A stretch of 52,500 nucleotides of DNA from Methanobacterium sp. BAmetb5 (GTDB taxonomy: Archaea > Methanobacteriota > Methanobacteria > Methanobacteriales > Methanobacteriaceae), in NCBI RefSeq assembly GCF_003491305.1, contig NZ_CP022706.1, positions 1,507,501 through 1,560,000 on the forward strand, read 5' to 3'. Within the stretch, counting starts at the first letter, position 1. The number at the start of each line of letters is the position of its first letter. The position numbers and the translations under genes were made by a program. The notes under the pieces are model-generated. The model worked only from the letters and a program-made list of their open reading frames with translations, was not told the DNA's origin and made no database searches. Below, piece by piece: positions 27,987 through 50,251 of this stretch.

Positions 27987-29054
27987 ATGAGAATTGCAAT
28001 TATAAGCGTGACTGAACAAGGGAAAAAAATCGCCAGTGACCTGGAATTAGACTTGAATAATGATCCCACTGTTTTGAAGGTGGATTTATTCCATAAAAAT
28101 GTGAATGAAACCTTCCGTGATTTATTCAATGATTATGACTGCTGGATTGCAATAATGGCCACCGGGATTGTGGTTAGGACTGTGTGTCCCCTTATAATAT
28201 CCAAACTATCAGATCCAGCTGTCCTAGTAATATCTGAAAACAGGAAACATGTTATTAGCTTATTATCCGGGCATTTGGGGGGAGGCAATCAGTTATCAAT
28301 TAAGGTTGCCGGAATAATTGGAGCTGTTCCAGTTATAACCACTTCAACAGATTTAAAAGGTAGAATTGGTATCGATTCACTGGCCAGGCAGTATTGGCTT
28401 GACATTAAACAACCTCAACTTATTAAAGATGTAAACCAGCTGATTGCTGAGGATACTAAGGTTGATCTGCATATTCCTCCCAGCTTCAGATTCTTAGAAA
28501 ACCATCCCTTAGTGTGCATGTCTTATAAACTCCATATATGGGAGGAATCATTCATAAGAGCAGTTTTATCCCGGGAATTAAACGTATCTAACGAATCAAA
28601 ACGAGAGTCAGAAAAAACTTCAGGAGCTGGAATAGAATCAGAAAAAACTTTAGATTTACATCCCCTCCAGTTGGTGGCTGGTTTAGGTAGTAAAAAAGGT
28701 GTAACTGGAGATCAAGTCTTTTTTGCCCTAAGATCTGCTCTTCAACATCTTCACCTGCCTTTGGAAAGGTTGGATACCCTGGCAACTGCCGAAGTTAAGA
28801 AAGATGAAACTGGTATTTTGGAAACCGCAGCAAAATCTGATTTACCTCTTAACATAGTCCCCCTCCAAGAAATTGCCCAGTTTGAACATGCGGACTGCAC
28901 TCCATCACCACTGGTGCAACGTGAATTTGGTGTACAGGGAGTATGTGAGCCGGCATCTCTAATCACTGCGGGGAATGGTTCACACCTCCTCTTGAGAAAA
29001 ACAGCTTACAACGGGGTTACAGTTGCCATTGCAGTGTCCCGCGGTAGTGATTAA
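27987..29054 (+). CDS. cbiG: Cobalt-precorrin-5A hydrolase CbiG
   Basis: Opens the lactone ring of cobalt-precorrin-5A with loss of acetaldehyde in the anaerobic corrin pathway. The N-terminal domain has [15 protein letters not shown] and the glycine-rich [15 protein letters not shown]; the C-terminal domain (from about residue 228) begins [17 protein letters not shown] and ends with [15 protein letters not shown]. Between them is a polar linker with a doubled ESEKT motif. Length 355 residues is normal. It follows cbiB and belongs with cbiH and cobT. Confidence 0.93.
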   Translation: MRIAIISVTEQGKKIASDLELDLNNDPTVLKVDLFHKNVNETFRDLFNDYDCWIAIMATGIVVRTVCPLIISKLSDPAVLVISENRKHVISLLSGHLGGGNQLSIKVAGIIGAVPVITTSTDLKGRIGIDSLARQYWLDIKQPQLIKDVNQLIAEDTKVDLHIPPSFRFLENHPLVCMSYKLHIWEESFIRAVLSRELNVSNESKRESEKTSGAGIESEKTLDLHPLQLVAGLGSKKGVTGDQVFFALRSALQHLHLPLERLDTLATAEVKKDETGILETAAKSDLPLNIVPLQEIAQFEHADCTPSPLVQREFGVQGVCEPASLITAGNGSHLLLRKTAYNGVTVAIAVSRGSD

Positions 29055-29167
29055 AACCCTGAATTAATTTTTTTAAACACGTTTTAAGGAAAAAATATGC
29101 ATCTAATTGGATTTACACAGTTTTCAGCAGGATTCTAAATTCCTCCCACCAAAAGATTTTTAAAGCC

Positions 29168-29214
<47 letters not shown>

Positions 29215-29260
29215 AAGCACACTAAATCATTAAACACAATTGACCTATGGAGGCGCTATT

Positions 29261-29515
<255 letters not shown>

Positions 29516-29624
29516 AAATTAATAAAAATAAAATCAATTTCTTTTTAGTCTAAATTAAATTTAATATCCAGGATTTAAAGGACTACTTTTTATAAAATCC
29601 TGGTTTCTCCCATTTAACCTAAAC

Positions 29625-30245
<621 letters not shown>

Positions 30246-30256
30246 TCTTCCAGAAT

Positions 30257-31720
<1,464 letters not shown>

Positions 31721-31894
31721 GGACTACTCCAGATTACATTTTTAGTGGTTTGGCTTTAATATAAGGATTTTAAGGTTTATTATACCATTATCCTGCTTTT
31801 ATTTACTTTTCCCGAGATTTAACTCATTCTTTACTCTTGTATGAATCAATTTTGCAAGAGCCAATGACCACATAAAACATGTTATAATATCACG

Positions 31895-32308
<414 letters not shown>

Positions 32309-32788
32309 AATTCTGTCTCTTACATGGTAAATATCAGTTCACAAGTTAATATTGATTTTAATATTTAATAAAGGTTTTAATGTAAATAAAAATATCCTAA
32401 CATGGTATTATCCTCGATATTCTGTTACAAACCCTTCCTTAATGTTTTTGTCCATGTTTCCGTAGTTTATTTTCTCATACTTAGTTTACAGATCTATGTT
32501 TTAATTAATTTAATAGATGACAGTATGGACAAAAAACAATTAGGAGAAAACATTTAATATGGTGAGGTGAACTGATAATAGTACTAACAGTTTATGAGAT
32601 AATGTGTTTTATTTATTCAGATTGATTGGTAATTTATATATCCTTACGGATGTTCCTAAGGATTATAATTCAATTGTAGATTCATGATATAAATCCATTA
32701 TAGGGGTTTTTACCAAAAAACCTTTATTAAAATCAACTTTCACACAATAACCGTATTAAAAACAAATCCATAATTCAAGGTGATATTA
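32309..32788. other. AT-rich divergent intergenic region
   Basis: About 480 bases with no convincing gene. A strong TATA-like TTTATATA lies at 32633-32640, facing right. Downstream of it is a short hairpin with arms GGTTTTT and AAAAACC near 32705-32722, followed by TTTATT. The region carries the promoter of the plus-strand gene at 32789 and possibly of the minus-strand gene at 32308. Confidence 0.45.
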
Positions 32789-33298
<510 letters not shown>

Positions 33299-33329
33299 TT
33301 AGGGAATTTATGGTTAACTGGTGAAACAA

Positions 33330-34397
<1,068 letters not shown>

Positions 34398-34419
34398 CCT
34401 CCTTTACTATAGGGCCACC

Positions 34420-34426
34420 TTTTTTT
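34420..34426 (+). terminator. T7 tract after cbiH
   Basis: Seven T residues after the AGGGCCACC sequence, about 29 bases past the stop, the usual look of an archaeal terminator. Confidence 0.4.
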
Positions 34427-34670
34427 ATTCAGTTTTTAGTTTTTCAAAAATAGTAAGATTCCTAACTAATAAATCCTCTTTACTCATAAAATTTAATAAA
34501 ATAACTTCATTTTTTCTTATTCTGGGAAAAAATGGTTGTTCACTTTAAAAACCACAGGCTGTATGAAAATAATCCACTAAAATGATAATTGACATTAAGA
34601 TTGGTCATTTCCATCAATTTTCCAATAGTATAATGTACCATGTGCAACAGATTAATGTTAGTGATGTAAA

Positions 34671-35024
<354 letters not shown>

Positions 35025-35158
35025 AAATATTTTTTAACCCATAAAAATCGTGTTTTTTTGAATAATAAATGGTTTCAAATTCCGCCAATACATTTTTTTT
35101 AATTCAAAAAAAGAAAGAAAGATAGAAGGGAAAATGAAGGAAAGGGGAATGTGCTTTA

Positions 35159-37314
<2,156 letters not shown>

Positions 37315-37450
37315 AAATGATCCCTCCGAAAAGAAGTAAACATTAAATATATCAATTTAACTGCATATAACTCTTGTCCTGGATTTAGTTAACCACCCCT
37401 TGATCATTTACCAGGTATGAGTACCACTAAAAAAGGAGAAGATCAGACAT

Positions 37451-38638
<1,188 letters not shown>

Positions 38639-38744
38639 GTGTAAATATAATAATCCTCCATTTTATCTCCGGAGTATTTTCCCAACAGTAATACGGATAT
38701 AATGAATTATTGGTTGCTGCGGTTATAATCATTATCCATCCCTG

Positions 38745-38780
<36 letters not shown>

Positions 38781-38853
38781 GAATGGTTATAAAGTGTCAA
38801 GGAATTACCATTATGTACACAGATTGTATTGGAATTGGGAAGGAAGTTAATTT

Positions 38854-39189
38854 ATGAACCACCAAAAAATTATCCTATATGTTGGATCAGTAGTTCTCCT
38901 CATTATTGGAGCTTATAATGTTTATATGGGTCAGATGTCGCAGGGTATAATCTGGATCATTTTGGGAGTGATTTTTCTATCAATATCCCCCCAGCTGGGA
39001 CGTCCCCTTACGGCAGTGAAAGTAAGGAAGATGATGACCCTATTATGTGCCCTTATTTTACTGGGAATCGGGGCCTACACCCTATACATGGCAGATTTAA
39101 TGGCAGGAATAGCCTGGTTAATTGCTGGATTAATGGGAATTTTGATTTCCCTCATGTTAGTGGGTAAAACTGAGGTTTTAGAATCTTAA
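38854..39189 (+). CDS. Small four-helix membrane protein with internal duplication
   Basis: 111 residues with four hydrophobic segments. The halves are repeats: GAYNVYMGQMSQGIIWIILG matches GAYTLYMADLMAGIAWLIAG, each followed by a hydrophobic stretch ending in SIS or LIS. A short basic loop (AVKVRKMM) joins them. GGAAGGAAG lies before the ATG. No function recognised. It diverges from argD. Confidence 0.8.
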   Translation: MNHQKIILYVGSVVLLIIGAYNVYMGQMSQGIIWIILGVIFLSISPQLGRPLTAVKVRKMMTLLCALILLGIGAYTLYMADLMAGIAWLIAGLMGILISLMLVGKTEVLES

Positions 39190-39316
39190 TGATTTTTTAA
39201 GCCCGGGTTATGATCCCCAATTTATTTTTTTCTCCATAAAGCTCACCATAGCTACATCCTCCCATTGGTTATACATTTATTAACTGGTAGATAGTGAAGT
39301 TTTCATGGTGATTCTC

Positions 39317-39742
<426 letters not shown>

Positions 39743-39747
39743 TCATT

Positions 39748-39774
39748 CCAAGAATAATTCTTGGTATTTTTTTA
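39748..39774 (+). terminator. Hairpin plus T-run terminator of the cyclophilin gene
   Basis: CCAAGAAT at 39748-39755 pairs with ATTCTTGG at 39757-39764 around a single base, and is followed by TATTTTTTTAT. It begins six bases after the stop codon. Confidence 0.7.
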
Positions 39775-39888
39775 TCTTTCTTCTATTTTTAAAGGATAAT
39801 TAGATTAAAGGATACCTAAATATTTTTTATAATCTCAAATTTTAAATAATACCTTAGAATCTATCAATCAACTATTTGAGGCTTACTT

Positions 39889-40407
39889 TTAATATAAAAG
39901 TTGTTTCAGAACCATACCGTAGATTTCGGCTATATTTTCAGCTATTTCCAGGTCATGGGCATCGTAATCCTTTTCTGGATTTCCAACCACAATCTGGCCT
40001 AAGATTTCATTATTAAATTTTACAGGGACTGATAAAAACTGATCCACCGGTTCATGGCCTTGGGGAACACCATGGGCTGCGGGATGTCCGGCCACATCAT
40101 GGACGTAAAGTGATTCACCAGTATCCAGGGAGTAACCGAGAAGTCCACCGTAACTACCGTCTTTTCGGACCTTGAACCGGGCTTCTCCCATATCCGCATA
40201 CATCTGGCACTCCGGGGTGAGATGAGAAAATGATATCCCTACACTATCCTTATTTTCAGGATCTACAAAGGCCACGTAGCAGTTTTTGCTTTTTAGATGT
40301 TTTTTTGTCTCTTTCCAAATCTCGTCCGAAATTTCTTTGAGGTTGGAATCAGGCATCATTTCTTGAATTTTTCCCCTTAAAAAGGACAGATCTTCTTCAC
40401 CAGCCAT
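39889..40407 (-). CDS. GAF-domain protein
   Basis: 172 residues with one GAF-like domain filling most of the protein: [19 protein letters not shown], the central [23 protein letters not shown], and [20 protein letters not shown]. No output domain is attached, so it may be a small-molecule or redox sensor acting through a partner. ATG follows GGAGGG. It is preceded on the same strand, after 95 bases, by the gene at 40503-41165. Confidence 0.82.
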   Translation of the reverse strand: MAGEEDLSFLRGKIQEMMPDSNLKEISDEIWKETKKHLKSKNCYVAFVDPENKDSVGISFSHLTPECQMYADMGEARFKVRKDGSYGGLLGYSLDTGESLYVHDVAGHPAAHGVPQGHEPVDQFLSVPVKFNNEILGQIVVGNPEKDYDAHDLEIAENIAEIYGMVLKQLLY

Positions 40408-40502
40408 GTAAAACCCTCCGGGTTCTGGAACTATTCTTCAATACCTTGAAACTGAATATAATCTAACCATGCTATGTATTTTATTAATTTATCCCTGGAA
40501 TA

Positions 40503-41165
40503 TTATAAATAACTAATCTCTGGTTGATCTTTCCTTATAACTTTAATCAACACTCCCAAAATAGATTTTAAGGGAAATATTTTCTTATTCTTCACTTCAA
40601 CATACCAAAAATTGTTTTCATGAAAGAATCTTTCCACCACCGTCACCCTGAAGGGAAATCCCATTATAAGGGCACAAACTCCTAAAACTGGTGATTCTGT
40701 GGATTCGCAGAGTATCATAATCCGTTCACCCTCACGGATCTTTTTAGGATTTATTTTAACCATTAATTGGGTTCCAGGCTCCAGATTCAGGTTTTGGCCT
40801 GGTGAAACATCCATAATAATGGTTTTTTCCCGGGCAGCCCCTCCCTGGTTTTTAAACCTTTTTTTGGTTGTTCTCAAAATTAGAGATTCTAACAAAACCG
40901 ATGAAACACCGGTTTCCCCTAACTTTTCCCTAATTCCCTGGTCTAATGCTTCCTGCAGGACTTTCATCGAGTGAATTTCCCGGCAATGGGAATTTATACT
41001 GGTACTGCGCATGGGACATTTCCAGCAGTATTTATCCTCCAGGGTATCCATTATTTCCTGGTAGGCAGCACCTGCAGTATCCTGAAATTTATCCAACTGT
41101 TCCTGGAGTTTGCCCATACTGATCACCAAATCGGGATTTATTCTGTGATTATCTATGTTAAACAT
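40503..41165 (-). CDS. Unknown protein with N-terminal Cys motif and beta-rich C-terminus
   Basis: 220 residues. The N-terminal third has a CWKCPMRSTSINSHC motif that could bind a metal or Fe-S centre. The C-terminal half is beta-rich (MVKINPKKIREGERIMILCE, PFRVTVVERFF, WYVEVKNKKIFPL), loosely reminiscent of the S24/S26 peptidase fold, but no Ser-Lys dyad is obvious. I do not recognise the family with certainty. The start has AGG directly against the ATG; an upstream AGGA is more distant. Confidence 0.68.
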   Translation of the reverse strand: MFNIDNHRINPDLVISMGKLQEQLDKFQDTAGAAYQEIMDTLEDKYCWKCPMRSTSINSHCREIHSMKVLQEALDQGIREKLGETGVSSVLLESLILRTTKKRFKNQGGAAREKTIIMDVSPGQNLNLEPGTQLMVKINPKKIREGERIMILCESTESPVLGVCALIMGFPFRVTVVERFFHENNFWYVEVKNKKIFPLKSILGVLIKVIRKDQPEISYL

Positions 41166-41285
41166 CCTGTTTTATTTTTTCCTGGAGAGATTCTATATAA
41201 CTATAAAAGGACTACATAGATCAAGCACGTTCCTGTATTACGGGAATCACCTGCAAAAAAAAGATCCACTGGAGGAAAAGTTCTC

Positions 41286-42959
<1,674 letters not shown>

Positions 42960-42999
42960 ATTGATTTCTAAATGATATACCACTTGGAATTAAAAACAC

Positions 43000-43236
43000 T
43001 TGGAATTAAATAATCAAAATGTAATTAAAAAATATCCACAGGGGACTGATACAATAAACAAAACTTTAAGTCTAATTGCTGCAGTTTTGATGGGGATAAT
43101 CCTGGTGATACTCCTCTACCAAACCTTCGTTATGGGACAGTACTCCACCTTCAATTTCCTGGCCATACTGGCCTTTGCGGTGTTTTTGGCCATCAGCATC
43201 TATGACTGGAGAAATGCGGACACCGATGAAGAATAA
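43000..43236 (+). CDS. Small membrane protein with two hydrophobic segments
   Basis: 78 residues if the TTG at 43000 is the start; two hydrophobic segments (about 26-44 and 51-67) separated by a short loop and a charged DWRNADTDEE tail. There is no good ribosome binding site, and the start lies in a short direct repeat of ACTTGGAATTAAA-like sequence, so the N-terminus is uncertain. It begins 40 bases after the CrtC-like gene, so co-transcription is likely. No family recognised. Confidence 0.6.
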   Translation: MELNNQNVIKKYPQGTDTINKTLSLIAAVLMGIILVILLYQTFVMGQYSTFNFLAILAFAVFLAISIYDWRNADTDEE

Positions 43237-43282
43237 ATTTTTATTTTTTCTAAAGATTCTAATAGGTGTGGGTACTGAAGGT

Positions 43283-44257
<975 letters not shown>

Positions 44258-44453
44258 CACTGTGAGTTTGTTTTCGTTGATTTATATTTATCCAAAGGTG
44301 AAGGTTTATATTAAATATGGTTGGATAAATGCCCTAAAAAACTCCTATCCTGTCTAAAATCCCTTTTGAAACTTGGAAATTTTTTAAAAATCAAAAAAAA
44401 TAAAGGGATAGAGTTAATAATCACCATCCCTCCCCGACTTCTTAATGTATTTT

Positions 44454-45092
44454 TTAACCGCTTTTGGTCACGGAACCCTGACCATTGACCTGCTGGGTTA
44501 CCTGAGGGCTACCAGTGTAGGTTATGGAACCTCCACCATTAACTATTGCGGTGAGAGTGTTTATCACGTTAACATTGGCTTTTCCTTGCCCGTTAATGGT
44601 CACGGTGGCAGTTTGGCTCTGTAAGTTATTGGCGTCTATGTTACCCCCTCCGTTGATGGTGGCCACCATATTCTGGGTAGTACCCGAAAGGGTCATTTTA
44701 CCGTTATCCAGGGTAATGGTGAGTTTATCGGTGTTCAGGCCGGTGATTTCCGAGTTACCTCCGCCATTGGTGACGAGGGTTTTCAAATTTTTAAGGGTGA
44801 CGTAGAATTTTACAGCCCCATTACCCACACTGTTCAGGTTGTTGATTGACAGGGTGTTCCCCGATACAGTGGTGGAAATTTTAGACATCAAATTACTATC
44901 TGCTTCCATTCGGAAGGATTCATTGTCACCCTGCTGGATGATTAAGGTACCAGGGCCATTTAAAGCAACAGTGGTAATCCCCTTAACATCCGGGGTCTGG
45001 TTCCCAGTTCCAGTTTGCTGGGTACATCCTGAGGCAGCCACAACAATACACAACAGTATACCAAGTACAAGAGTATAAGACATTTTTCCCAT
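44454..45092 (-). CDS. GIN-domain (DUF2807) surface lipoprotein
   Basis: A 22-residue signal peptide ends in the lipobox AASGC with Cys23 as lipidation site. The rest is a right-handed beta-helix-like DUF2807 (GIN) domain with repeated NGGG/NGPG turns: [55 protein letters not shown]. Such proteins are common in Bacteroidetes and occur in methanogens; function unknown, probably surface-exposed. GGAGGTT precedes the ATG by six bases. Confidence 0.88.
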   Translation of the reverse strand: MGKMSYTLVLGILLCIVVAASGCTQQTGTGNQTPDVKGITTVALNGPGTLIIQQGDNESFRMEADSNLMSKISTTVSGNTLSINNLNSVGNGAVKFYVTLKNLKTLVTNGGGNSEITGLNTDKLTITLDNGKMTLSGTTQNMVATINGGGNIDANNLQSQTATVTINGQGKANVNVINTLTAIVNGGGSITYTGSPQVTQQVNGQGSVTKSG

Positions 45093-45367
45093 AAATTAAC
45101 CTCCACTGGGTTATTTGATTAAATTAATTATTATAGTTATGTTATTACTCACACTTGGGTGAAAATCCACTTCTGCACTCTAAGGGTCTTGTCAAGGGAT
45201 ATTAACCCTTCTTTGATTTAGATTCTTCCAGAGTATTTTTACACAAACCATAACACTAACCCCAAAACAAAGTGTTAGTCGAGGTGTAACATGAGTTTTG
45301 CTGGAAGACCAGTATTCAGATTCAAAGAATTTCATGGCCCGGGTGGAGTTAAGCCGTAGATTAAAAC

Positions 45368-46639
<1,272 letters not shown>

Positions 46640-46974
46640 ATAATCTCCTCTTTTTAATGTAAGTGATGTCCAATTGCAAATAGGAACTGTTCAAATTAAT
46701 AGAAGTGGTATCCTTTCCAGTAATGTATATTTTTACAAATATTATATTATTATCATTGGCTTGAAAATCAGTCATTCAACTTTTTTACAAATTTCATAGA
46801 ATATTATCTAATTTCAAAATAGTTTAGTAATTATAATGCCTTACATTGGCAGTTGGAGAGGGTATAACAACTTATTTATAATAATGGGAAATATATGAAA
46901 TGTTAAAAACCGGAAATATGATAAATTTACATAGTTAAAAGTCTAAAGGGAAACTCGAAGTAAGGGGGGGAACC
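46640..46974. other. Divergent intergenic region
   Basis: 335 AT-rich bases between the hydrolase (minus) and the DUF998 gene (plus). TATA-like stretches such as CTTATTTATAATAA near 46872 could serve the rightward gene. No gene, repeat or RNA recognised. Confidence 0.4.
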
Positions 46975-47631
<657 letters not shown>

Positions 47632-47691
47632 AATAAAATTTTAAGCTACAATATTTATTTAAAAACTAAAAAAGGGGATAAGGGGTTTTAA

Positions 47692-48993
47692 ATGTATGAA
47701 AAGGACTACCAGGGGAAGTTAACCACACCCGCACAAGCAGTTAAATCAATCCATAATGGAGACATGCTGGTCCATGGGCTGACCATGGCCGAGCCACCAG
47801 CACTCCTAAAAGCAGTGGCCGACCGTCTACGTGAAGGTGACCTGGAAAAGATTAGGATGTTCAGTGTTATCCCCCTGGACAGTGTCTGTTCCACCATACT
47901 GGCCCCGGACCTGGTGGACTGTGTGGAGGCCTACAGTGGATTCGTAGACTCCGGTACCAGGGGCCTGGTGAGTGCCGGTCTAAACTATTACGTTCCCAAT
48001 CACCTCCACCAGATTCCCCGACTCCTGGAAGAGTTCATCGGAGTTGACGTGTGTATAACCACGGTTTCACCTATGGATGATGCAGGATATTTCTCCTTTG
48101 GCACGGCTAATGATTTTACCTCCACCGCAGCCCGGGCAGCCCGGATTTTAATGGTGGAGGTCAACCGTAACATGCCCCGGGTATTCGGTGACTCCTTGAT
48201 CCACATATCTGAGGTGGATGCGGTGGTTGAAAACCATCAGGCTATCTCCGACTTCCCTTGTGGTGAAAAACAGCCCGAGGCAGATATCATTGGTAAAAAC
48301 ATATCCAAACTGGTACCTGACGGTGCAACCATCCAAATGGGTATCGGGGTGCTGCCCAACGCCGTGGCTGAACAACTGGAAAACCACTCTGACCTGGGAA
48401 TACACACCGAAGTATTTGGTCCGGGAATGGTACACCTCATAAAAAAGGGAGTGATAACCGGTGAAAAGAAAACCCTCCACCCCCGCAAACACGTCTTCAC
48501 TGTAGCCCAGGGAGACCAGGAAATGCTGGAGTTCATGAACCAGAACCCGGCCATGGAAAGCTATCCCTGCTCCTACGTGAACAACCCCGCAGTCATCGCC
48601 AAAAACGACAGGATGATCTCCATAAACTCCCTGATACAAGTGGATCTCCTGGGTCAGTGTAATGCCGAGTACCTGGCAGGACACCAGTACAGTGGAACCG
48701 GTGGACAGCTGGACTTTGTCCGGGGGGCCTTCGATTCTCGTGGAGGGAAATCCATACTGGCCTTCTATTCCACCGCCAGAAATGGCACGGTATCCCGGGT
48801 GGTGGATCATTTAGACCCCGGGGCCATGGTCACCACACCACGTATGGACACCCATTACCTGGTCACTGAGTATGGGGTTGCCAATCTCAAGGGTAAATCC
48901 ACCCGGGAAAGAGCACATGAAATAATAAACATAGCCCATCCCCGGTTCCGTGAAGAACTCTACCGGCGCGCTGAAGAGATGTACATTATATAA
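47692..48993 (+). CDS. Acetyl-CoA hydrolase/4-hydroxybutyrate CoA-transferase family protein
   Basis: 433 residues, the length of butyryl-CoA:acetate and 4-hydroxybutyrate CoA-transferases. The GIGVLPNAVAEQL segment is followed by GIHTEVFGPG with Glu240, which lines up with the catalytic glutamate (about residue 238-242) of that family; then MISINSLIQVDLLGQCNAE and SGTGGQLDFVRGA for CoA binding, and a C-terminal YLVTEYGVANLKGKS. It exchanges CoA between acyl-CoA and a carboxylate; the natural acid is unknown. With acs it points to handling of free short-chain acids. Confidence 0.9.
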   Translation: MYEKDYQGKLTTPAQAVKSIHNGDMLVHGLTMAEPPALLKAVADRLREGDLEKIRMFSVIPLDSVCSTILAPDLVDCVEAYSGFVDSGTRGLVSAGLNYYVPNHLHQIPRLLEEFIGVDVCITTVSPMDDAGYFSFGTANDFTSTAARAARILMVEVNRNMPRVFGDSLIHISEVDAVVENHQAISDFPCGEKQPEADIIGKNISKLVPDGATIQMGIGVLPNAVAEQLENHSDLGIHTEVFGPGMVHLIKKGVITGEKKTLHPRKHVFTVAQGDQEMLEFMNQNPAMESYPCSYVNNPAVIAKNDRMISINSLIQVDLLGQCNAEYLAGHQYSGTGGQLDFVRGAFDSRGGKSILAFYSTARNGTVSRVVDHLDPGAMVTTPRMDTHYLVTEYGVANLKGKSTRERAHEIINIAHPRFREELYRRAEEMYII

Positions 48994-49102
48994 TTCATCT
49001 TCATTAGAGGTTTTTAACTTCTGCAACTTTCAAAATCGTAAGTTAATCTCTGTACTTGTTCAATTTATTAGGAATGGTTGGATTAGGACGGGATTGATGA
49101 GA

Positions 49103-50068
49103 TTAGAGGAATGACTCGTTATCCAAGTCGACCTCACAAGCACCAAATTTTAACTTCTTTTTATTTACCCAGACAAAGCCATGATCGGGAGTGATGACGG
49201 CCACGTCTATAGGGCCCCCTACACCAGGCATATCGCCCGGGTCAGCGTTAATACCATCACTGAAACGCTGTATGGCACTGGTGGTCTGGATCATGAGGGT
49301 GGCGAAGTCAATGGCATCCTGCAAGGTCATGGTCCCCCACTGGATGGCGTATTCCAACCCCCGGAGCTGGGTCATTATCAACTGTTCCCCCTGGTTCTGG
49401 ATAGCTTCTTTAACAAAATCCACGTTCTGAATCCTCCCATCAAATCCCAGCACAATCCGGGCAGCCACATCTCCCTGGCCCAGCCAGGAACTACCATATT
49501 CCATGCCAGGCTTGGCACTGTCCCGCAGTTCCTGCACATCTCCGGGGATGGTGGCGCTGTAAACCTGGTGGGACCCGTTAGGATTGTAACCGGCCACCAG
49601 TATCTCAATGGGGTCTGCCCGGGCCATCCCATTTTCAATGGTTCCCTGGGGCGTTCTGAAGCTGAACTTCAAAGACTGGTCATCCATTTCCATCTGCAGG
49701 ATGGTACATCCTTTAGAATTCAGGTCATTCTGGATGTTAGCCTTGATCTGGTCCATCTGTTCCTTCCAGTGGTATTTATCGTTGAAGATGCTGTGCAGTT
49801 TCCAGGCCACATCCTTAACTCCCATTTTTTTAACCCGGGATGAGCGGCGGAACTCTTCAATGTACTGGCTGACGTTCTTCTGCACTCCTTCCTCAGGGAG
49901 GAAAGCCAGACCAGTTATACCTACCCCTATCCTAGGGTTTATTTGAAAGATTTTAATGGCGTTTTCACTGCCTATCCGGGCCATGCCCTTCATGTTGCGG
50001 TAACTCTGCCGGCTATCGGCAGCCAGCACTATTCCTTCTGGTGTGGTGGTGTTAATGACCAGTGACAT
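49103..50068 (-). CDS. Proteasome-like Ntn-hydrolase family protein, predicted Ser2 N-terminus
   Basis: The first 60 residues resemble a 20S proteasome beta subunit: TPEGIVLAADSR followed by NAIKIFQINPRIGVGITGLA. Aligned on that block, the beta-subunit Thr1 falls on Ser2, the catalytic Asp17 on Asp18 and Lys33 on Lys39 (a five-residue insertion between). After removal of Met1 the N-terminus would be a Ser. The protein is 321 residues, about 110 longer than a beta subunit, with a helical C-terminal part ending WVNKKKLKFGACEV. AAGGTT precedes the ATG. It stands alone and is not the housekeeping psmB. Confidence 0.75.
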   Translation of the reverse strand: MSLVINTTTPEGIVLAADSRQSYRNMKGMARIGSENAIKIFQINPRIGVGITGLAFLPEEGVQKNVSQYIEEFRRSSRVKKMGVKDVAWKLHSIFNDKYHWKEQMDQIKANIQNDLNSKGCTILQMEMDDQSLKFSFRTPQGTIENGMARADPIEILVAGYNPNGSHQVYSATIPGDVQELRDSAKPGMEYGSSWLGQGDVAARIVLGFDGRIQNVDFVKEAIQNQGEQLIMTQLRGLEYAIQWGTMTLQDAIDFATLMIQTTSAIQRFSDGINADPGDMPGVGGPIDVAVITPDHGFVWVNKKKLKFGACEVDLDNESFL

Positions 50069-50251
50069 GTTTTAACCTTCATTTTTTATGGGATATTTTA
50101 TCTAGAAATTAATTATGGATGTGGGGGTTAATAGTCCTAGTGTAAAAAAATGCAGATCGCTAACAGCACTGAACAGTAAATATGGGTTTAAAATGAGCAT
50201 CACCGATGATAAATAGTTAAATCTTCTCTTAAAATATTTATAAGTCTACCA

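Noticed and set aside
43000..43020. Short direct repeat ACTTGGAATTAAA at the start of the 78-residue protein as a frameshift scar
   Set aside because: Both copies lie before or at the start codon and do not disrupt a recognisable reading frame; treated only as a reason for start uncertainty.
48600..48660. Gln in SLIQVDLLGQ of the CoA-transferase as a lost catalytic Glu
   Set aside because: The catalytic glutamate of this family lies in the GIHTE motif, present as Glu240; numbering agrees with about residue 238-242 in homologues.
48148..48810. 220-residue frame antisense to the CoA-transferase gene
   Set aside because: His/Val/Gly-rich antisense shadow; the sense strand has complete family motifs.
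49181..49843. 220-residue plus-strand frame opposite the Ntn-hydrolase gene
   Set aside because: Antisense shadow with His/Pro-rich composition; no ribosome binding site and no recognisable motif.
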